Assembly (NCBI GenBank): GCA_032629725.1
Contig: JAFEVB010000010.1
Coordinates: 1 to 64,000 of the forward strand
DNA: 64,000 bases
Direction of reading: 5' to 3'
From: Gremmenia infestans
Taxonomy: Eukaryota > Ascomycota > Leotiomycetes > Helotiales > Hamatocanthoscyphaceae
Part shown: one piece after another, positions 22,646 through 35,157 of the stretch
How the letters are laid out: every line of letters begins with the position of its first letter
Position numbering within the stretch: position 1 is the stretch's first letter
The notes under the pieces: generated by a model
The model's input: only the letters and a program-made list of their open reading frames with translations
Told to the model about the DNA's origin: nothing
Database searches by the model: none
Made by a program: the position numbers and the translations under genes

Positions 22646-22723
22646 ATGTCTCCTTCCTGCGAAACTTGCCACGGCGACGGTATCAAAGGAGGCGAATGCC
22701 CTACATGCGGCGCGAAGGGCTGA
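22646..22723 (+). CDS. Tiny CxxC protein (25 aa)
   Basis: A 25-codon ORF with a good A-rich start context (ACAAAAATATGTC). It has Cys pairs in CETCHGDG and CPTCGAKG, close to the CxxCxGxG repeats of DnaJ-type zinc fingers. Four Cys could bind one zinc ion. It is too short for ordinary gene finders. A spliced 3' extension is possible because GT-containing sequence follows. Right after the stop, GAGCATC words recur three times. The function is unknown. Confidence 0.4.
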   Translation: MSPSCETCHGDGIKGGECPTCGAKG

Positions 22724-23992
22724 GCATCAAGGGATTGAGCATCGAAGGAGTTAAGCATCACCTGTGAGGTAAACAAATATGGGTTTTAAATACTGGCCAT
22801 CTATCATTTATCGGGAGTGCTTAGTTGACTATTTTTCAGGTGAGGAAAAAGATTAAGCTGGAGATTCCAAGACCATCAAACCTGTCGCTTTTTTTTTATC
22901 TCTTTCGCAGTGGCAGATACCTCGGAAAGCCTAGGAAGGTGCCTGTGACAAACTTTGGGCCTGTACCTCCCAGCACTGGTCGTGCTGAGCCGATAGAAGC
23001 CGACCTCGCTCGATAGTAAAAGAAGGTGGTTTACGTGGAGGACGAAAAGGGACTTTGCAGAGTGTGGTTTGATGCCATCTGATTTGCTCTGGGGAGATAT
23101 CGGCCTGCGCATGGCAGGGGGAAGAGCTGTTCATTTGGTGCGCAAACAAATAAGATTCAGCTAGCCTTGTATTGTACATTTTTCATCTCAAATGGCTCTA
23201 TGTGGTAAAAGCCTAATTCTCCAAGGTCTAGGTAAACCCTCACTGCATATGCCGGATTCTTGATCATTCAGAGGTGCCGACAGCTTGTCATTAATCCCTT
23301 CGGCGCCCTCAAACCTTGCCATCCTTTCTGTATATCCTTCTGCTCCCCCCATGACAGCTTCCACTCATCCTTCTTTGAATTTAAAATTCTTGATGCTACT
23401 ATCACAAATCGTGCTAGGCAGTGTGTGACTCACCAGACAGCCCTCCCCCCCCAAATCGCACACAGTGCATCGTGGAACGCAAACCTAATTTGGCTGCATG
23501 CACATGCACACAATATTAGGCAGCCAAAAAGTTCGTCCAGGAGGTGGCCGCAGATCGAGGGGTGGCTCGCGTTCGGTGCTGGATTGACGCGTAAGTGGGG
23601 TTGCCAAATTTTACCTTACGCATCAGGCCGCAAACGAGCTAATCTTTATTGAGTTAGCACCAACTAATGTCACCCGCGCAGCCTACGTTGCGATCCGCAA
23701 ACTTTCTGATCTAACACCAGAGCCGACTAAAGCAGCTCGACTTCCTCCTTCTACATTTGCTTTGGATGAGCTAGTCTCAGATGTGAGTGGATCCGGATGA
23801 AGGGTGATGCTGCTATCGCTAAATGATAAAAATAGGAATCGTTGCCGCCGCCATATTCCATCCCAAACTCTAGCGCATTTCATCACCGACCACCCCACGT
23901 TTGGCGCGCTCCCTCTGACTCTTCCTCCCCCTTATCCGTCAACCTCAGCGGCAATATAAACGCACTTGTTATCCCTCCTCCTTCCAGTCGAT
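22724..23992. other. Gene-poor interval
   Basis: About 1.27 kb with no recognisable protein. Frames such as 23260-23652 lack family features. The last 150 bp is probably the leader of the DUF7924 gene, with pyrimidine-rich text and an AATATAAACG word at about 23952. Confidence 0.4.
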
Positions 23993-25777
23993 ATGGCCCC
24001 ACGCCAAGCAAAACGAAACATCCAAAAAGTTGGGCGGCAATGCTCGGTGCCAAAAGGCGAACGTAAGTAAGCCATTCACACCGGTCGTGTACTTTGACTG
24101 ATCGTTAATAGAAGCGCGGCCACAAGGTATCAAGAAAGAACGCCCACAACTTTCTCCTCGTAGAAGCCCACGCCTACGGCGCCAGGATCGCACTATATCC
24201 AAGGACAGCGAACCAAAGTACCCGCTTCCCTCCCCAACTAGCAAAACTCCTGGCAAAGAGGTATGCCACTCTCCTCCTACTATGCTATAAAGCTAACTCA
24301 AGTCAAGTTTCTACAGATCAAAGATCGAAAACGAAAGCGATCACAAGAAAACGAACCCACCCTCCCCTCTAGTGCCACTTCCTCTCAAAAGCGACGGCGA
24401 AAGTCCCCTCCACAATCTGCTATCAAAGACACAATCAGCGAGAACGCAGCCGTCGGTGACAGCGGGGAGGAGATCAACCCACTTGAATACTGGCGGAGGG
24501 AGCTTCGTTGGCCTAAGGAATACTTCGAATCGGAGAGCAACATGAACCATCTGCTTGCGAGGAAGAAATCTTCTTCATCTCTTCGCGGCAAACAATTAGA
24601 AACTGGCTCTGCCGCGCCCAGCTCTACCACACCCAGCGATCAAAAGCCGAGGGAAGCCAAAAGTGCTCCGTATCAAAGCCCGCAATATAGAATCCTGCTC
24701 GAGACCAAGGGTAGCTTTATGCGCAAATCGGATTTAGGTATTGCGGACACAAGCAAGACCGTTTGCCGAACCCTCCTTGAAGGTCAGCAAATAGTTCCAG
24801 AAGATTCATTGTTTCAGGATGATCTCTTTGACGAGACGTGCGAAATAATACAAGACAGGAACGAGGCCAAGGTTATTCAAGATATTGCTCGATTAATCGT
24901 TCCTTCCGCTCAGTCTCTAGCTATACGTGGCGCCAAACATTTAAAAACCTTAATCGAAAGTGTCAACGAAGGCTGGGACAATTCCATCGCTCTAACCAAG
25001 CCTCGTCCGCAACCTGACTATGCTGTTGGATTCAAGCGAACTGCATTCACCGAAGATCAGCTTAAAAAAATCCAGCCGTTTATTGGTGGCTTCTCAGAAA
25101 TGTCTCTCTTTATGAGTACATACTATATGTACTTCCCGTTTCTTACATGCAAGGTCAAGTGCGGCGCTGCGGCGCTTGATATTGCGGACCGATAGAATGC
25201 TTATAGCATGACGATGGCCGTGAGGGGTGTTGTCGAACTCTTTAGGCTTGTGAAACGCGAAAAGGAGCTTCACCGGGAGATACTCGCCTTCTCAGTCTCG
25301 CATAATCACCGGACGGTGAGAATCTACGGTCATTATCCTGTGATCGACGGGAATAAGACTACCTTCTACCGCCACCCGATCTATGAATTCAGCTTTACGG
25401 CGTTGGATGGCAAAGAGAAATGGACGGCCTACAAGTTCACCAAGAACGTCTACGATAAATAGATGCCGACTCACTTGAAAAGAATCTGTTCAGTTATTAA
25501 TAACTTGCCGCTCGATCCGGATTTTGAGGTCTCGGAGCAATCCGAGCCAGGGGAATCCGGACTCTCACAGGGCTTAGAAAGCCACCATCTCTCCGACCAA
25601 TCAAGTTATAATGCTGCATCTTTACTAGAGGAAGCTGACAGTCAATCAAGCCGTGTTAGTTCGCGAGAAGTTACCCTTAATACTTCACTATCTCAGAGGA
25701 TCAACGGGAAAGCATTTAAAAAGCCAAAGAAAAGGGCTCGACCCGTAGAGCTACACCAATCTCAAGACGCTAGTTAA
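23993..25777 (+). pseudogene. DUF7924-type protein, two nonsense codons
   Basis: Exons 23993-24062, 24112-24260 and 24317-25777, about 560 codons, in phase. A basic N-terminus and a long low-complexity Ser/Lys/Arg region lead into the conserved fungal domain: YYMYFPFLTCKVKCGAAA, NAYSMTMAVRGVVELFRLV, REILAFSVSHNHRTVRIYGH, KWTAYKFTKNVYDK and MPTHLKRI. The C-terminus is Ser-rich with a basic KKPKKRARP end. TAG at 25193-25195 sits where the family has Gln (DR*NA) and derives from CAG. TAG at 25460-25462 sits where the family has Trp (YDK*MP) and derives from TGG. The His-to-Tyr change in NAYS is also a C-to-T at CpA. No frameshift was found. The family is of unknown function and is expanded in many filamentous fungi. 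Confidence 0.75.
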
Positions 25778-26469
25778 AGATAGGCACGCTTTCAAGGTGA
25801 TTAGCTGTTTGGAAAAGGAGGTAAATACATAGGCGAGGCAAGGACCTAGGAGCATTTGTTTGCTATGGAGTTTTGGAGAAATCTATATGATATAATAAAG
25901 CAAATTGACTGATTTGTATGGTTAACCCCGCAGTTTTTTTTTATCAAGGACATTGCTAGGCCTAGCAAGTAGAACTCTCTTTCCTTTCACCCACCCCGTT
26001 CTCCCGTCTGATACAGCTTCCACACAAGGAGCTAACATTTCAGTAATTGTCCAATTCGCCTCATATCACCAGTTGAAAACGCTCCCTATTATGGGGATGC
26101 GGGAAGAGGGGAGGTTGGTATTAATGGTTCTGCTATGCTAGAGATGGTTGAAGGTGCGTCGTCGGGGATAAGGTCCGCCTCCGCACATTGACAAAGCAAC
26201 CATCACTTCCCACCATTTCCAATAGCACCTCTGCAAATCTTATGCCTATCCTGCAACTTCTTGATATAATTCTCCAAGAATTCGCTCTTGCGCTTGGCAG
26301 ACAACGGCCCAGAGGCAATGGCTTCAACTTCCATATCCGACATGGCATTTACGATGACGGATAAGAAGACCTTCTCAAGCCCACGCACAATATATCGCTC
26401 GGTTCATCGTGACAAATTTCAACGGACAAGTGCGCACCAACAGCCGCCTGTCTACCTGTGCGAGGAAGC
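25778..26469. other. Intergenic, no supported gene
   Basis: About 690 bp between convergent genes. A minus frame at 26203-26388 (EAIASGPLSAKRKSEFLENY) looks protein-like, but it has no clear start, domain or splice link to the gene upstream. Confidence 0.4.
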
Positions 26470-28640
26470 CTACTCGCCTCTGGCCTGTACGATGTTCAAA
26501 CGTGTGCGTACTGCAGGCTGACTCCTGCTTGGGAACTGTCGGAAGATCCACTTCCACGACTTGCCCTCCTTCTTGTACGCCAGCAAGCGCTGCTCGTCTA
26601 CAGGATCCCATGGGATATTCATCCTTATGCTGGAACCCTGCTTTTTTTTACTCGAACACGCGTCATCGTCGCTGCTGAGATCAGGATCGCTATCGCTCAA
26701 ACCACTCTCGTCATCACTACTTGACGGTTCACTCTCTTCCGATAGCAGAGCTCCAGCACCGACGGCTTTGCTATGCTGCAGTGTAGTTGAAGGCGCGTTA
26801 TCGAAGACACAGTTTGCCTCCACGGTAGGCGACAAAATCGTGCCACTGGAGAGTGGGGATGAGGTATGCCGGCTGAAGCCAGTCAAGAGGAACGAATGTT
26901 GCTCTATCGGCTTGATGGTGAAGTCGTCAATTCTCCCCACATGGCCAACACTCTCGATGAGTTGGGTAAGCTGGCTAAAAGATATTCCTCGCCCGTCGCG
27001 ACCATCTTGGACCACCGCTGTAAAGGAGCAGCAGCGTGTAGAGTGTGGGCGGAATGTAACCTCGATCAGCGTCGGTAGGATGTCACCAGATAATCGGCCA
27101 AGATTGTCGCAGTCAGATGATATCTCTGTATCTATGGTTTGTGGCGTCGAAGGTGCAGGCGAAGGCAATCGACCCTTGGCATTGGACACTGCGGTGACTC
27201 TTGAACCATGATCAAGAGGGGAGTATGATTTCGGAGAGTGCTGACAGAGTTTGGCGTGTGATCTACGTTGGGAGTTAGACCTCTGTTCAAGATGGCGCTT
27301 GCGCTTCTTGTATATCGGGTTGTTGGATGAGGATGATCGTTTCCGCTTAGCAGGACATGGTTCCCTATCCACATTGATCGACACGGGATTGCTGTTAAGC
27401 TCGTCGTCACTGCAATTACTGCTCGGCTCTGGAGATAGATCGTGGGTGGCCAGCCTTAAGCTTTCATCCTTGCTGGATAGATGGGTATCGCCAACTTTTT
27501 CGGACGTCAGCGTCGCTGTCACATCTTCTTTCACCTCTTGCTGCATCTGCCTGCCTTCCTCGTTGTCATTGCCGTAGACCCAATCATCCTGTTCCTCCTC
27601 CCCCTCCTGTCGCTGTCTCTCGTCCTCATCAAAGATATCGGAATTCAGTGCAGGGCGCACCAGCTCATGCTCGTCTGCTGTGCTTTGAAATGTAGGAAGA
27701 TGGTCGGGAGGGTGATCGCGAGGACGAGCAGGAGGGGACATCGTGGCCTCAGACTGAACGCAGACCGTACATTGACCTACTGCACTGGTGTGGTCGTGCA
27801 ATGGTTCGCTCGAGGCACTGGAAGTGGAGGACGTATGATGGCACATGGAATCGGACGTCGAAGGGTTAGGTTCAGAGTGCCGCAAGCGCTCTGCCGTCTC
27901 GAGTAAGTCATCAATGTCGTGCCATACGTCGGAATTGGGAGGGGCCGGGGTTGTCGAGTGGATGGCGGTCTCTAGGCTATCGAGAAGACCCTCATCTGCC
28001 GCTGCACTTTCAGCACGAAGACCACTGTCGTAGACTTCAGCTTCAGAGGCCCTTGAGTCGTCATCGCCCAGTAGCACAATTGGATCTCCTATGCCATGTT
28101 AGAAAAACTGCTCGTCTGTTTCCACGATAGAGGATAAAGAGCGTGCTCACCTAGAGTACCGCTTAGGTTACTGCCCGGTGCTGACCCGTTATTATCAAGA
28201 GAGCCGCCTCTCTCATTTGGAGTTCTATCTCTAACTTCGAAGGTTGCGTTATTCAAAGGCTGGTCCTCCGCTGCAAAACTCTCCTTCTGTAGCGTGGTAT
28301 ATAATAGTTGTTCGATGGAGGGAAGGTCGAAGTCATCGTCGTTTTCATTGTTGTTGGTGATCATACCGTTCCCTGCTCTCAGATGTCCAAGATTAGTTAC
28401 AATTACTACCAGCCAAATATCTCGATCTCAGAACTTACCTCGGATTTCACGATCGTCACTCCCACAGTCGTCAGCTACTGCTGATTGCGGCATGCTGAGT
28501 TTTGTACTACTCGGACTGATGCGCTGGAGCTTGTCGAAGATGCTGATTGGCTTCGAGGCAGGTTTGCGGCGGCTTATTGCCTTCTTGGAACGCGGAGCAG
28601 TTGGCACATAAGTATACGGTTTGAAGGCCAAAGTGGCCAT
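26470..28640 (-). CDS. Myb/SANT-like DNA-binding protein with long disordered region
   Basis: Exons 28640-28439, 28372-28151 and 28088-26470, giving 680 aa. The introns are 66 and 62 nt (GTAAGT and GTGAGC donors). I chose the ATG at 28640 (MATLAFKPYTY); an in-frame ATG at 28805 exists. Most of the protein is acidic and Ser-rich, with a basic cluster AKRKRSSSSNN...YKKRKRH that may be a nuclear signal. The last 50 residues, IPWDPVDEQRLLAYKKEG then WKWIFRQFP and AVRTRLNIV, form a Myb/SANT-like helix-turn-helix with the expected spaced Trp residues. The probable role is a nuclear DNA-binding or chromatin protein. It is intact, unlike the large genes to its left. Confidence 0.75.
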
Positions 28641-29909
28641 CTTGAGCGCGTGGAAATATTTGGAAGTATTCAAGAAATTTTCTGCTTGCTGTTGGCTGTG
28701 GAAACTAGACTGTAGAAAGATAGCAGATGGGAGGAAACCAGGACTCATATAGGCATCTCGCACTGCCCTCAAGAACAGGAATACCCTCTGCGGCCCACCG
28801 TACACTCCTGGCGTGCCATTCTCCCCCTTCTTTTGACGTACCCACCGTCAAAAAATGCCTTGGCGTCAATGCCGCCCCTTATGCACACAGAGATCTACCG
28901 CAGCTGCCAGAGCCTGAGACCTTGAATCCTGCGCTCTTATGCCGGAAGATGCCCATTGCCCCTCCGCAGCCACTATCTCCACTTCGCTGTCCACCACGAT
29001 CGACCGATCTCAGTATCCTTTCTCGATCGTTGACGAGGCCACGAAAAGCTGGGCAAGGAGGCAGGGGCGGTCGAAGGAAGGGAGGAGTCGTATATCCTCG
29101 GATACCAACCTTATCCGCCTGTCCGAAGGCTTCAGACAACCTTGCACATCATAGGTATTCCTCGTTGGCGTCTCAGCTGTCATGCAAGCAGCTGTCACAA
29201 TCCAATCGGCATATCTTCAGCAGATGTAAGCTGGAGCCCTGTATGATCCTTTCGTCTCGAATCAGCCCAGATCTGCGCAATCAAACGAATACGAAATGCG
29301 CTACGGCATGAGGAAACTTACGGGAAGCTGCCCACACGTCATCCACCTGCGGCGCAGCTAGGCAGAAGGCCAGGCCGCGTTATCGTGAGGCATTATTGTG
29401 CTGTAAGGAGTGCAGGCTGAGTCTGCGGCATCTCAATCTCTGGAGCGGCCTGCTGTGAGGAACGGTTATGGTGCGACGACGAGGCAGATTGTGAGGACGT
29501 TAGGACACGGAAAGCTCGTAACTCAGCCAATGCGAGGCAGCTTGCGAGGCGATCCGCGGTATCACAGCTGCTCAACAGCATTGAAGTGGTAGAGGGGATC
29601 GTGGATTCTGGTTGAAACTGCCCCGCATCTTGCTGGCGTTGTCTTCTCAGCTGCGGCGTGGCCGATCAGGGGAGCCTGGTGGGAAGGAATGGAATCTAGG
29701 CAGAAGGGCCGAATGCGCATGAAGAGCGAGCACCGAGCGTTGCAAGGTGGAGGGTGTTGGGCTGTTGGAAAGGAAGGAAGAAGGGAAAGGAGCGAGGGAT
29801 GGAGTCGCGAGATATTTGTACCCCGCGAAAGCGGCGGCTGGCCCGTGCACGCACCTTACCCGATGCGGGAGTCGCGGTTTCCTGATGCGGGCTTGCCGTC
29901 TGGTCGTTT
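28641..29909. other. GC-rich intergenic interval
   Basis: About 1.27 kb with overlapping open frames on several strands (up to 194 codons at 28727-29311) but no recognisable protein. The overlapping frames fit GC-rich non-coding DNA. It probably includes the promoter of the Myb-like gene. Confidence 0.4.
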
Positions 29910-30184
29910 ACTCTATTTTTTTATATCTTTTTAATAGTTATATAATATAATTAACTTTATATAATTTTATAATTAACCTCTATTTTTACTTTTCTTATAG
30001 ATTATCTAAGCGCTATAGAAATCATATATAAGATCTTAGATACTATTACTTATTATAGCAACCGAATTGTCTACTCTTTTAGATATATTCTTAATAAAGT
30101 TAAGATAGACGTAGAACTGGATCTAAGCGAGTAACTCTCATATAAGAAATAGACATACTTAAATGAAACTTATATTATACTAAT
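29910..30184. repeat. AT-rich tract at the accessory/core boundary
   Basis: Composition switches abruptly near 29910 from GC-rich to extremely AT-rich, with TATATAATATAATTAAC-type words, up to the stop codon of the next gene. It is dense in TpA and poor in CpA, as expected of a RIP-eroded repeat remnant. It is too decayed to assign to an element. Confidence 0.6.
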
Positions 30185-33100
30185 CTAATCAAACCCCAAC
30201 TCTCTTTTTACACTTTCAATATCCGTCTTTTTTGCTTTTCCCCAATCAACCCCTAACCCAACACCTTTCGCTACAAAAAGCTCCTCAGCGACCAAGCTCC
30301 GAATCGTCGGGTATGGATGAAGCAGCATACTCGTCAGCTTCTTAAATGCCTCCATACCACCATAAAGTTTAACAGCTGCCTCGAGCTTCCGGACATTTTT
30401 GGTCTGGTAATGCGCACCTTGAACAAACATAAACATCTGTTTCTCAAACCGAGCGATCCCCATGTCGAAGAGAAATCCCATCACCTCCATCGCGGACACT
30501 TGAACCCTCTCGTTCTTCATTACTGTAAACACCGTTTCACACACCAGTTCCCCATGACCAAACTCCACCAGGGCAGCCCTACTCGCCCGCACAACATCTT
30601 CGGACCCAGCATCTGCTGACACAACATATCCTTCAAACAAACTTACCATCTCACTGGACTGCAGGGCCAGGTCCAGAAAGTAGGCAAAGTATTCCTGCAG
30701 AGGCAATGTCGGCGCTCCCAATGCCCTCTGTCCCTCGGCTCGCACTTTGTCAAGTTTCTCAACCGAGACCCGCAAGAGCTTGCCGAAAAGAGTCTTTTCT
30801 TTCATAGCTCCAGCCGCCTTTGCAGCTTCGATCCGCAAGAGTGAGCCAATATCACCCCGCGCGTCTGTCGTATAATCATCCAAGCCCTCCCCAACGATAG
30901 CCACACAATGTGGGAGGGCCATGCTGGTCCTCAAAGCCAACAGGATCGTAGAACATATCTCGATATCATGGCGTTCTTGTCCTGCATCCCACCTCAAACG
31001 CACCACTTTCAATATTTGTGGCTGCTGAGCAATTGGAAAAGCTTTCAGGAGGGCGCGTAGGTAGACCTTTCCTTCTCCGTTGCGATTGCTGCTGCTAGCA
31101 CGTTGAATCCAGTCAAGAATGACCAATGATCTCTCGCTGGAATCAAGCAAGAATAGAAAACCGGCGGCAGCTTCAGATACGGGGTCTATGTCGTCAAGGG
31201 CAAGAAAACGGGAAAGAAGGTTTCGCATTGTTTTGCAGATCCCCTCATTTGGACGACAAACCTGGGAGTTTTGGTATAGCTCCTCAATAGTACCCAGGTA
31301 TCTGGTGACGTGTTCAAAAGATGCATCGAGGTCTAATGATGGAATTTCAAGGAAAGAGACAACGATATCATTGTCTTTCACGCCACGTGGAGAAAGTAAG
31401 CGGAGTGCGACATCTGCGCGCAGAACGGGGTACATCGCGAGCATTAGACGACTTGCCGATTCTGCGAGAAGCTCTGGAGACTTGGAGGTCTCGAAGGTAT
31501 TGAGAAATTCGAACACTGAACCTTCAAACGTGCCGAGACTGAGAACAAAACCGTGTAAGTCTCCCTCAAGTCCCGACTTTATGTCTGAAACATCTAACTG
31601 CAAACCATTAATCACTGACGCCAAACACAATATCAAACCATGTGCTTCCCCAGCTTCTCGTACTTGCAAAGACCGTAAACGAGAAGCGAGGTCGGTGATG
31701 ATTAAACGGATCTTGGTATAATCCGGGTTGGTCCAGACCACACTTCCAAAACCAGTAGCGATTGTCCTTCGCATTGTAGCGTCATTATCCTGCACACCAC
31801 GCCATCCGAGTAGGGCTAACTTAAGTCCCTCATAGTAGTGACTTGACAACCGAGCAGCTTGTGGCGCCGTCTCCTGCACAGCCCTTGAGCGTAGAGCAAC
31901 TGAATGATAATCAACCACCTGTACAACTTGGATGCCTTCCTCGACAGTATCCGGATGACGTCCAATAAGCTCCTGGAGAGCAGCTGAAGCCCCACGTCGA
32001 ATATTTCCAGCAGGATCCAGACATCCAGAAATCACCAATTCAGTAGCAAGACACTGAAGGGCAGAGGCTTTCTGTGGGGAACTAAGCGCTGCAGCTTTGA
32101 TGGTCACAGAACTTAATTCTTTTGTACTGAATCTTCGAGCTAGTGCCCAAATTCCAAAGCAAGATGCATCACGAACATTTGCGCCGATAGAACTTCCCGA
32201 CGTAGATCGCTGCTCAAATGAGAGACCAATGGCAAGATACGTGAGAATGCTGTCAAGACTTTCTAGGGGTACAGAGCGACGATACAAAAGATGCGAGAGT
32301 GTCAAGATCAGGCCGTGCCACTCCAGCGGGTTGGCATTGGATATATGAAACCCCCGGTTGTTGACTGGCGGTTCGAGCCACTTTACACCAGCTGCAAGAG
32401 AGTCAATGACTGCCTCCACAACTTGTGCTGCCATTTCAGGTTCTAATTTCAATGCGACCATACTTAAGGCCTTACTGGCAGCAAGTCTGACAGGAGTAGC
32501 TAAATCAGAAATGTATTCCAGAAGAGTACCAATGATAGATTCGACTCTCTCTGAGCCTTCTGAGCTACTGGAAAGGTCAAGAGCAGCGATAGAGCGGAGT
32601 ACCTTGATCACAGTCTTTCGAGCTACTGCCGAACTCTGGATAGCGTTAAAAACAACATTTTCTGAGCTGGAAATGTCTTGAGAGAGTTGGAATATGGAAG
32701 GGAGAAATGAACTCATATCGGTGGTACCAATGGAGGATACCAGAACGCCGGCAATGAATGACAGAATTCCAATGTAGTGATACGCTGGCTGGATAACTTC
32801 TGATGGTTGAAGCTCGAGAACTGCCCACCGAATCAAGGACCGCAAAATGCCTAGCTGTTGCATATCCCTGCGAGTTGCTATGCGTACGAGTAGAATTTTA
32901 GCCGCATCTCGCTCTTTACCTGGCGAGGAGAGGTATTGGATGGCTAGTGGTATGACTCGTAAAGCTACAGCTGGAACGTTGGGTGGCCACTCCAGGTGAG
33001 AAACAGCAGCTTGAGTGATATCAACAGTGTCTGCAGATGAGATGGAAGCCAAGTCAAAGGGTGCTAGCAGGAGCTGAGAGAGCCAGAGAAGTGTGATGTA

Positions 33101-33707
33101 CCGTTCCTCCCAGCCCCACGCATCTGATGTGGTAGCAGACTTGCCGCTGCCTGCTTCGATGGCAGAAAGTAGAAGCTCGAGATGCCTGGTCTCGGTACTC
33201 AGAAAGCGGACAATTACTTTTTCTCCTCTGATCTTACAGAATGTGTATAGAAGCCTGCATATTGACCGCGAGACTGGGACCAAGAGTTGTGAGTCGACGG
33301 CATGCTGGTTCTTCGAGGGAGGAGATTGTAGGTCTGCGAGAAAGGCATCTGCAAGGACGGGCACGAGCTTATCGAGGTGGGGGTCTAGGAGCTGAGGTAG
33401 TTCTTGGAAGGGTTCTAGCTAAAGGATCATTGAGCATTAGCCATGGTTCTGTAGAAGTAGATGCAGATATATAGAGAAAGGGAGACTATACCAAGATCAC
33501 CAGTCTGTCTGTCGCTCGGACTCGCACGCGGCGGCGGACTTTAGCCTTGCCAGAGCTGGTGCTCTTCCATAGAAATGGCTTCAGTGAGCTTTCTAGGTCA
33601 GCTAACAGATCTGCAGAAGCTCTCTGGAGCTTTATATCGCGGTCGTCTTCGGGTGCATCCATGCCTTGGGCGCCAGAGCTGGCATTTGCGGGCTTTTGGG
33701 TGGTCAT
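30185..33707 (-). CDS. Tubulin-specific chaperone D (tubulin folding cofactor D)
   Basis: Exons 33707-33492 and 33418-30185, with an intron of 73 nt (GTATAG, CTAATG, TTTAG); 1149 aa, usual for the family. The N-terminus has DIKLQRASADLLADLE, then QELPQLLDPHLDKLVPVLAD across the splice. The remainder is a long alpha-helical HEAT/Armadillo-type solenoid with the family's C-terminal domain. The protein works with cofactors A, B, C and E to assemble alpha/beta-tubulin dimers in the cytoplasm and corresponds to fission yeast Alp1. It is single copy and essential or nearly so in fungi. This makes it a good marker that the core genome starts here. The 3' end abuts the AT-rich tract. Confidence 0.85.
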
Positions 33708-34196
33708 GATGATGTGATATCAGGTACCTACCTGAGGTCGACAGATTATAGGACGGCCACTGTATTTTTAGCTGTAGGTAGTTGCAGCGACAACCAAAAA
33801 GGTCTCTAACAAGGTAGAGAGATGTTGCTCTGCTGTAGCAAAGAATTGGGCAGCTGAAATTCCACGATAGCGCGCTTATCGCCCCGACGACGCCGAAGCA
33901 ACAGCCTAAAAGCGGCACGTCCAGCCCTCAGTCCCATTCAAGGGGAACCCCCAGCCCTTCCCCTCTCCCCCACCTACCGCATCGAGCCATCGTGTCTTTA
34001 CTCTATCCGTACTTACTCGTACTTCACCTAATTACCTACCTTGGGTACTTACCCAGGTACATATATTACCTATGTACTCTATTTAGGTTACGTTAAACCC
34101 GAATTCTTCACTATATTATATCACCCTTTCGCTTCCTATAAAAGCACAATATATTGCACTAATTAAGTATCCATCCTCTGCCATCACCCCGCTCAA
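33708..34196. other. Intergenic with TACCT-rich words
   Basis: About 490 bp. Between 33990 and 34085 the words TACTTAC, TACCTACC and GGTACTTACC recur, ending in AT-rich DNA. It separates two leftward genes and presumably carries the cofactor D promoter at its left end. Confidence 0.5.
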
Positions 34197-35157
34197 TCAT
34201 TTTGTTCCAAATATGCTAAGTACAAGCTCTTCCAAATCCGGCTCAGTCATCCCTCTGATTCCCAGTACACTATTATGCACGCGCTCGAACTTGTTGCCGT
34301 ACTCAGGAGCATAGATGGCTCGCTTGAGGAGATTGAGCATAGTCGTTGGTCCTATGTTCTTCTTCTGTATCTCCTCCCGAGCTTGCTTTTCCAGCTCAGC
34401 AGTATCAACTTCCTTCACTTCCCATTCTTCGCCGGGCCTCAGTGCCTGTGCCAATTTCAGCAACTGTTTCTGCGATACATCGATATCCTTGACCCAGACT
34501 GCCCGGTCAGCCGTCTCTGGAGGATGGGTAAGGATCCTTCGCACTGCTTTTCCGATGGTTGATAAGCGACTCGTACTGAGAAGTTGATCGCCGCCATCAT
34601 ACAGCTCCGCTTTCCTGTCCTTGAAATTGAAGAACGTTCCGTGTCTCAAGCCCCAGTCTAAGAATGGCCCCGTGTAAACCAATGTATAACTGACCAGTCC
34701 CTTTACAGCAAGTTCACTCAAGTACTTTTCGATTTCAACCTTCGCGGCGTACACAGGCAAATCGCGAGCTTTGGCGTTGTGGAGATCGCACCCAAATTCA
34801 GATGGAATGATCCGTTTCACTCCTGCTTTGACAGCTGCATCAATGAGTAGCTTCTGTGCTTGAACTGCGGCAGATGCTACGATTGATACCAGGGCTTCTT
34901 GTCCTTCTAAAGCCGTGACCACTGAATCGAAGGATTCAAAGTCCACTTTGATGTATTTGACTCCAGGAGGGCCGGTACTGATGCCAGATTTTCGAGTAAG
35001 GACGGTGATTTCGAAGAGGTTAGACGCGAGAAGCTCTTGGAGTACCACGGCGCCAAGATTCCCAGTGGCCTATAATATCATGAGACTGACCGGACTTCAA
35101 ATAATCTCGAGTACTCACTCCGACCAAGGCAATCTTTTTGTAGGTCTCGTAAGGCAT
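34197..35157 (-). CDS. NmrA-like/isoflavone reductase-type NAD(P)-binding protein
   Basis: Exons 35157-35119 and 35069-34197, giving 303 aa. The first intron splits the dinucleotide-binding loop, and splicing restores ALVGATGNLGAVVLQELL, a GxxGxxG Rossmann motif. Further family features are ITVLTRKSG (NADP-side basic residues), ALVSIVA and GVKRIIPSEFGCD. The C-terminal half holds the substrate pocket, ending LEELVLSIFG. Such atypical short-chain dehydrogenases act either as reductases of small aromatic or polyketide substrates or as redox-sensing regulators. The sequence does not decide which. It has a paralogue at 50167-51116 with the same intron position. Confidence 0.85.

Noticed and set aside
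26561..27211. 216-codon plus frame
   Set aside because: Antisense to the Myb/SANT-like gene. It is open by composition only.
28727..29311. 194-codon plus frame
   Set aside because: GC-rich DNA with overlapping open frames on several strands. No family features.
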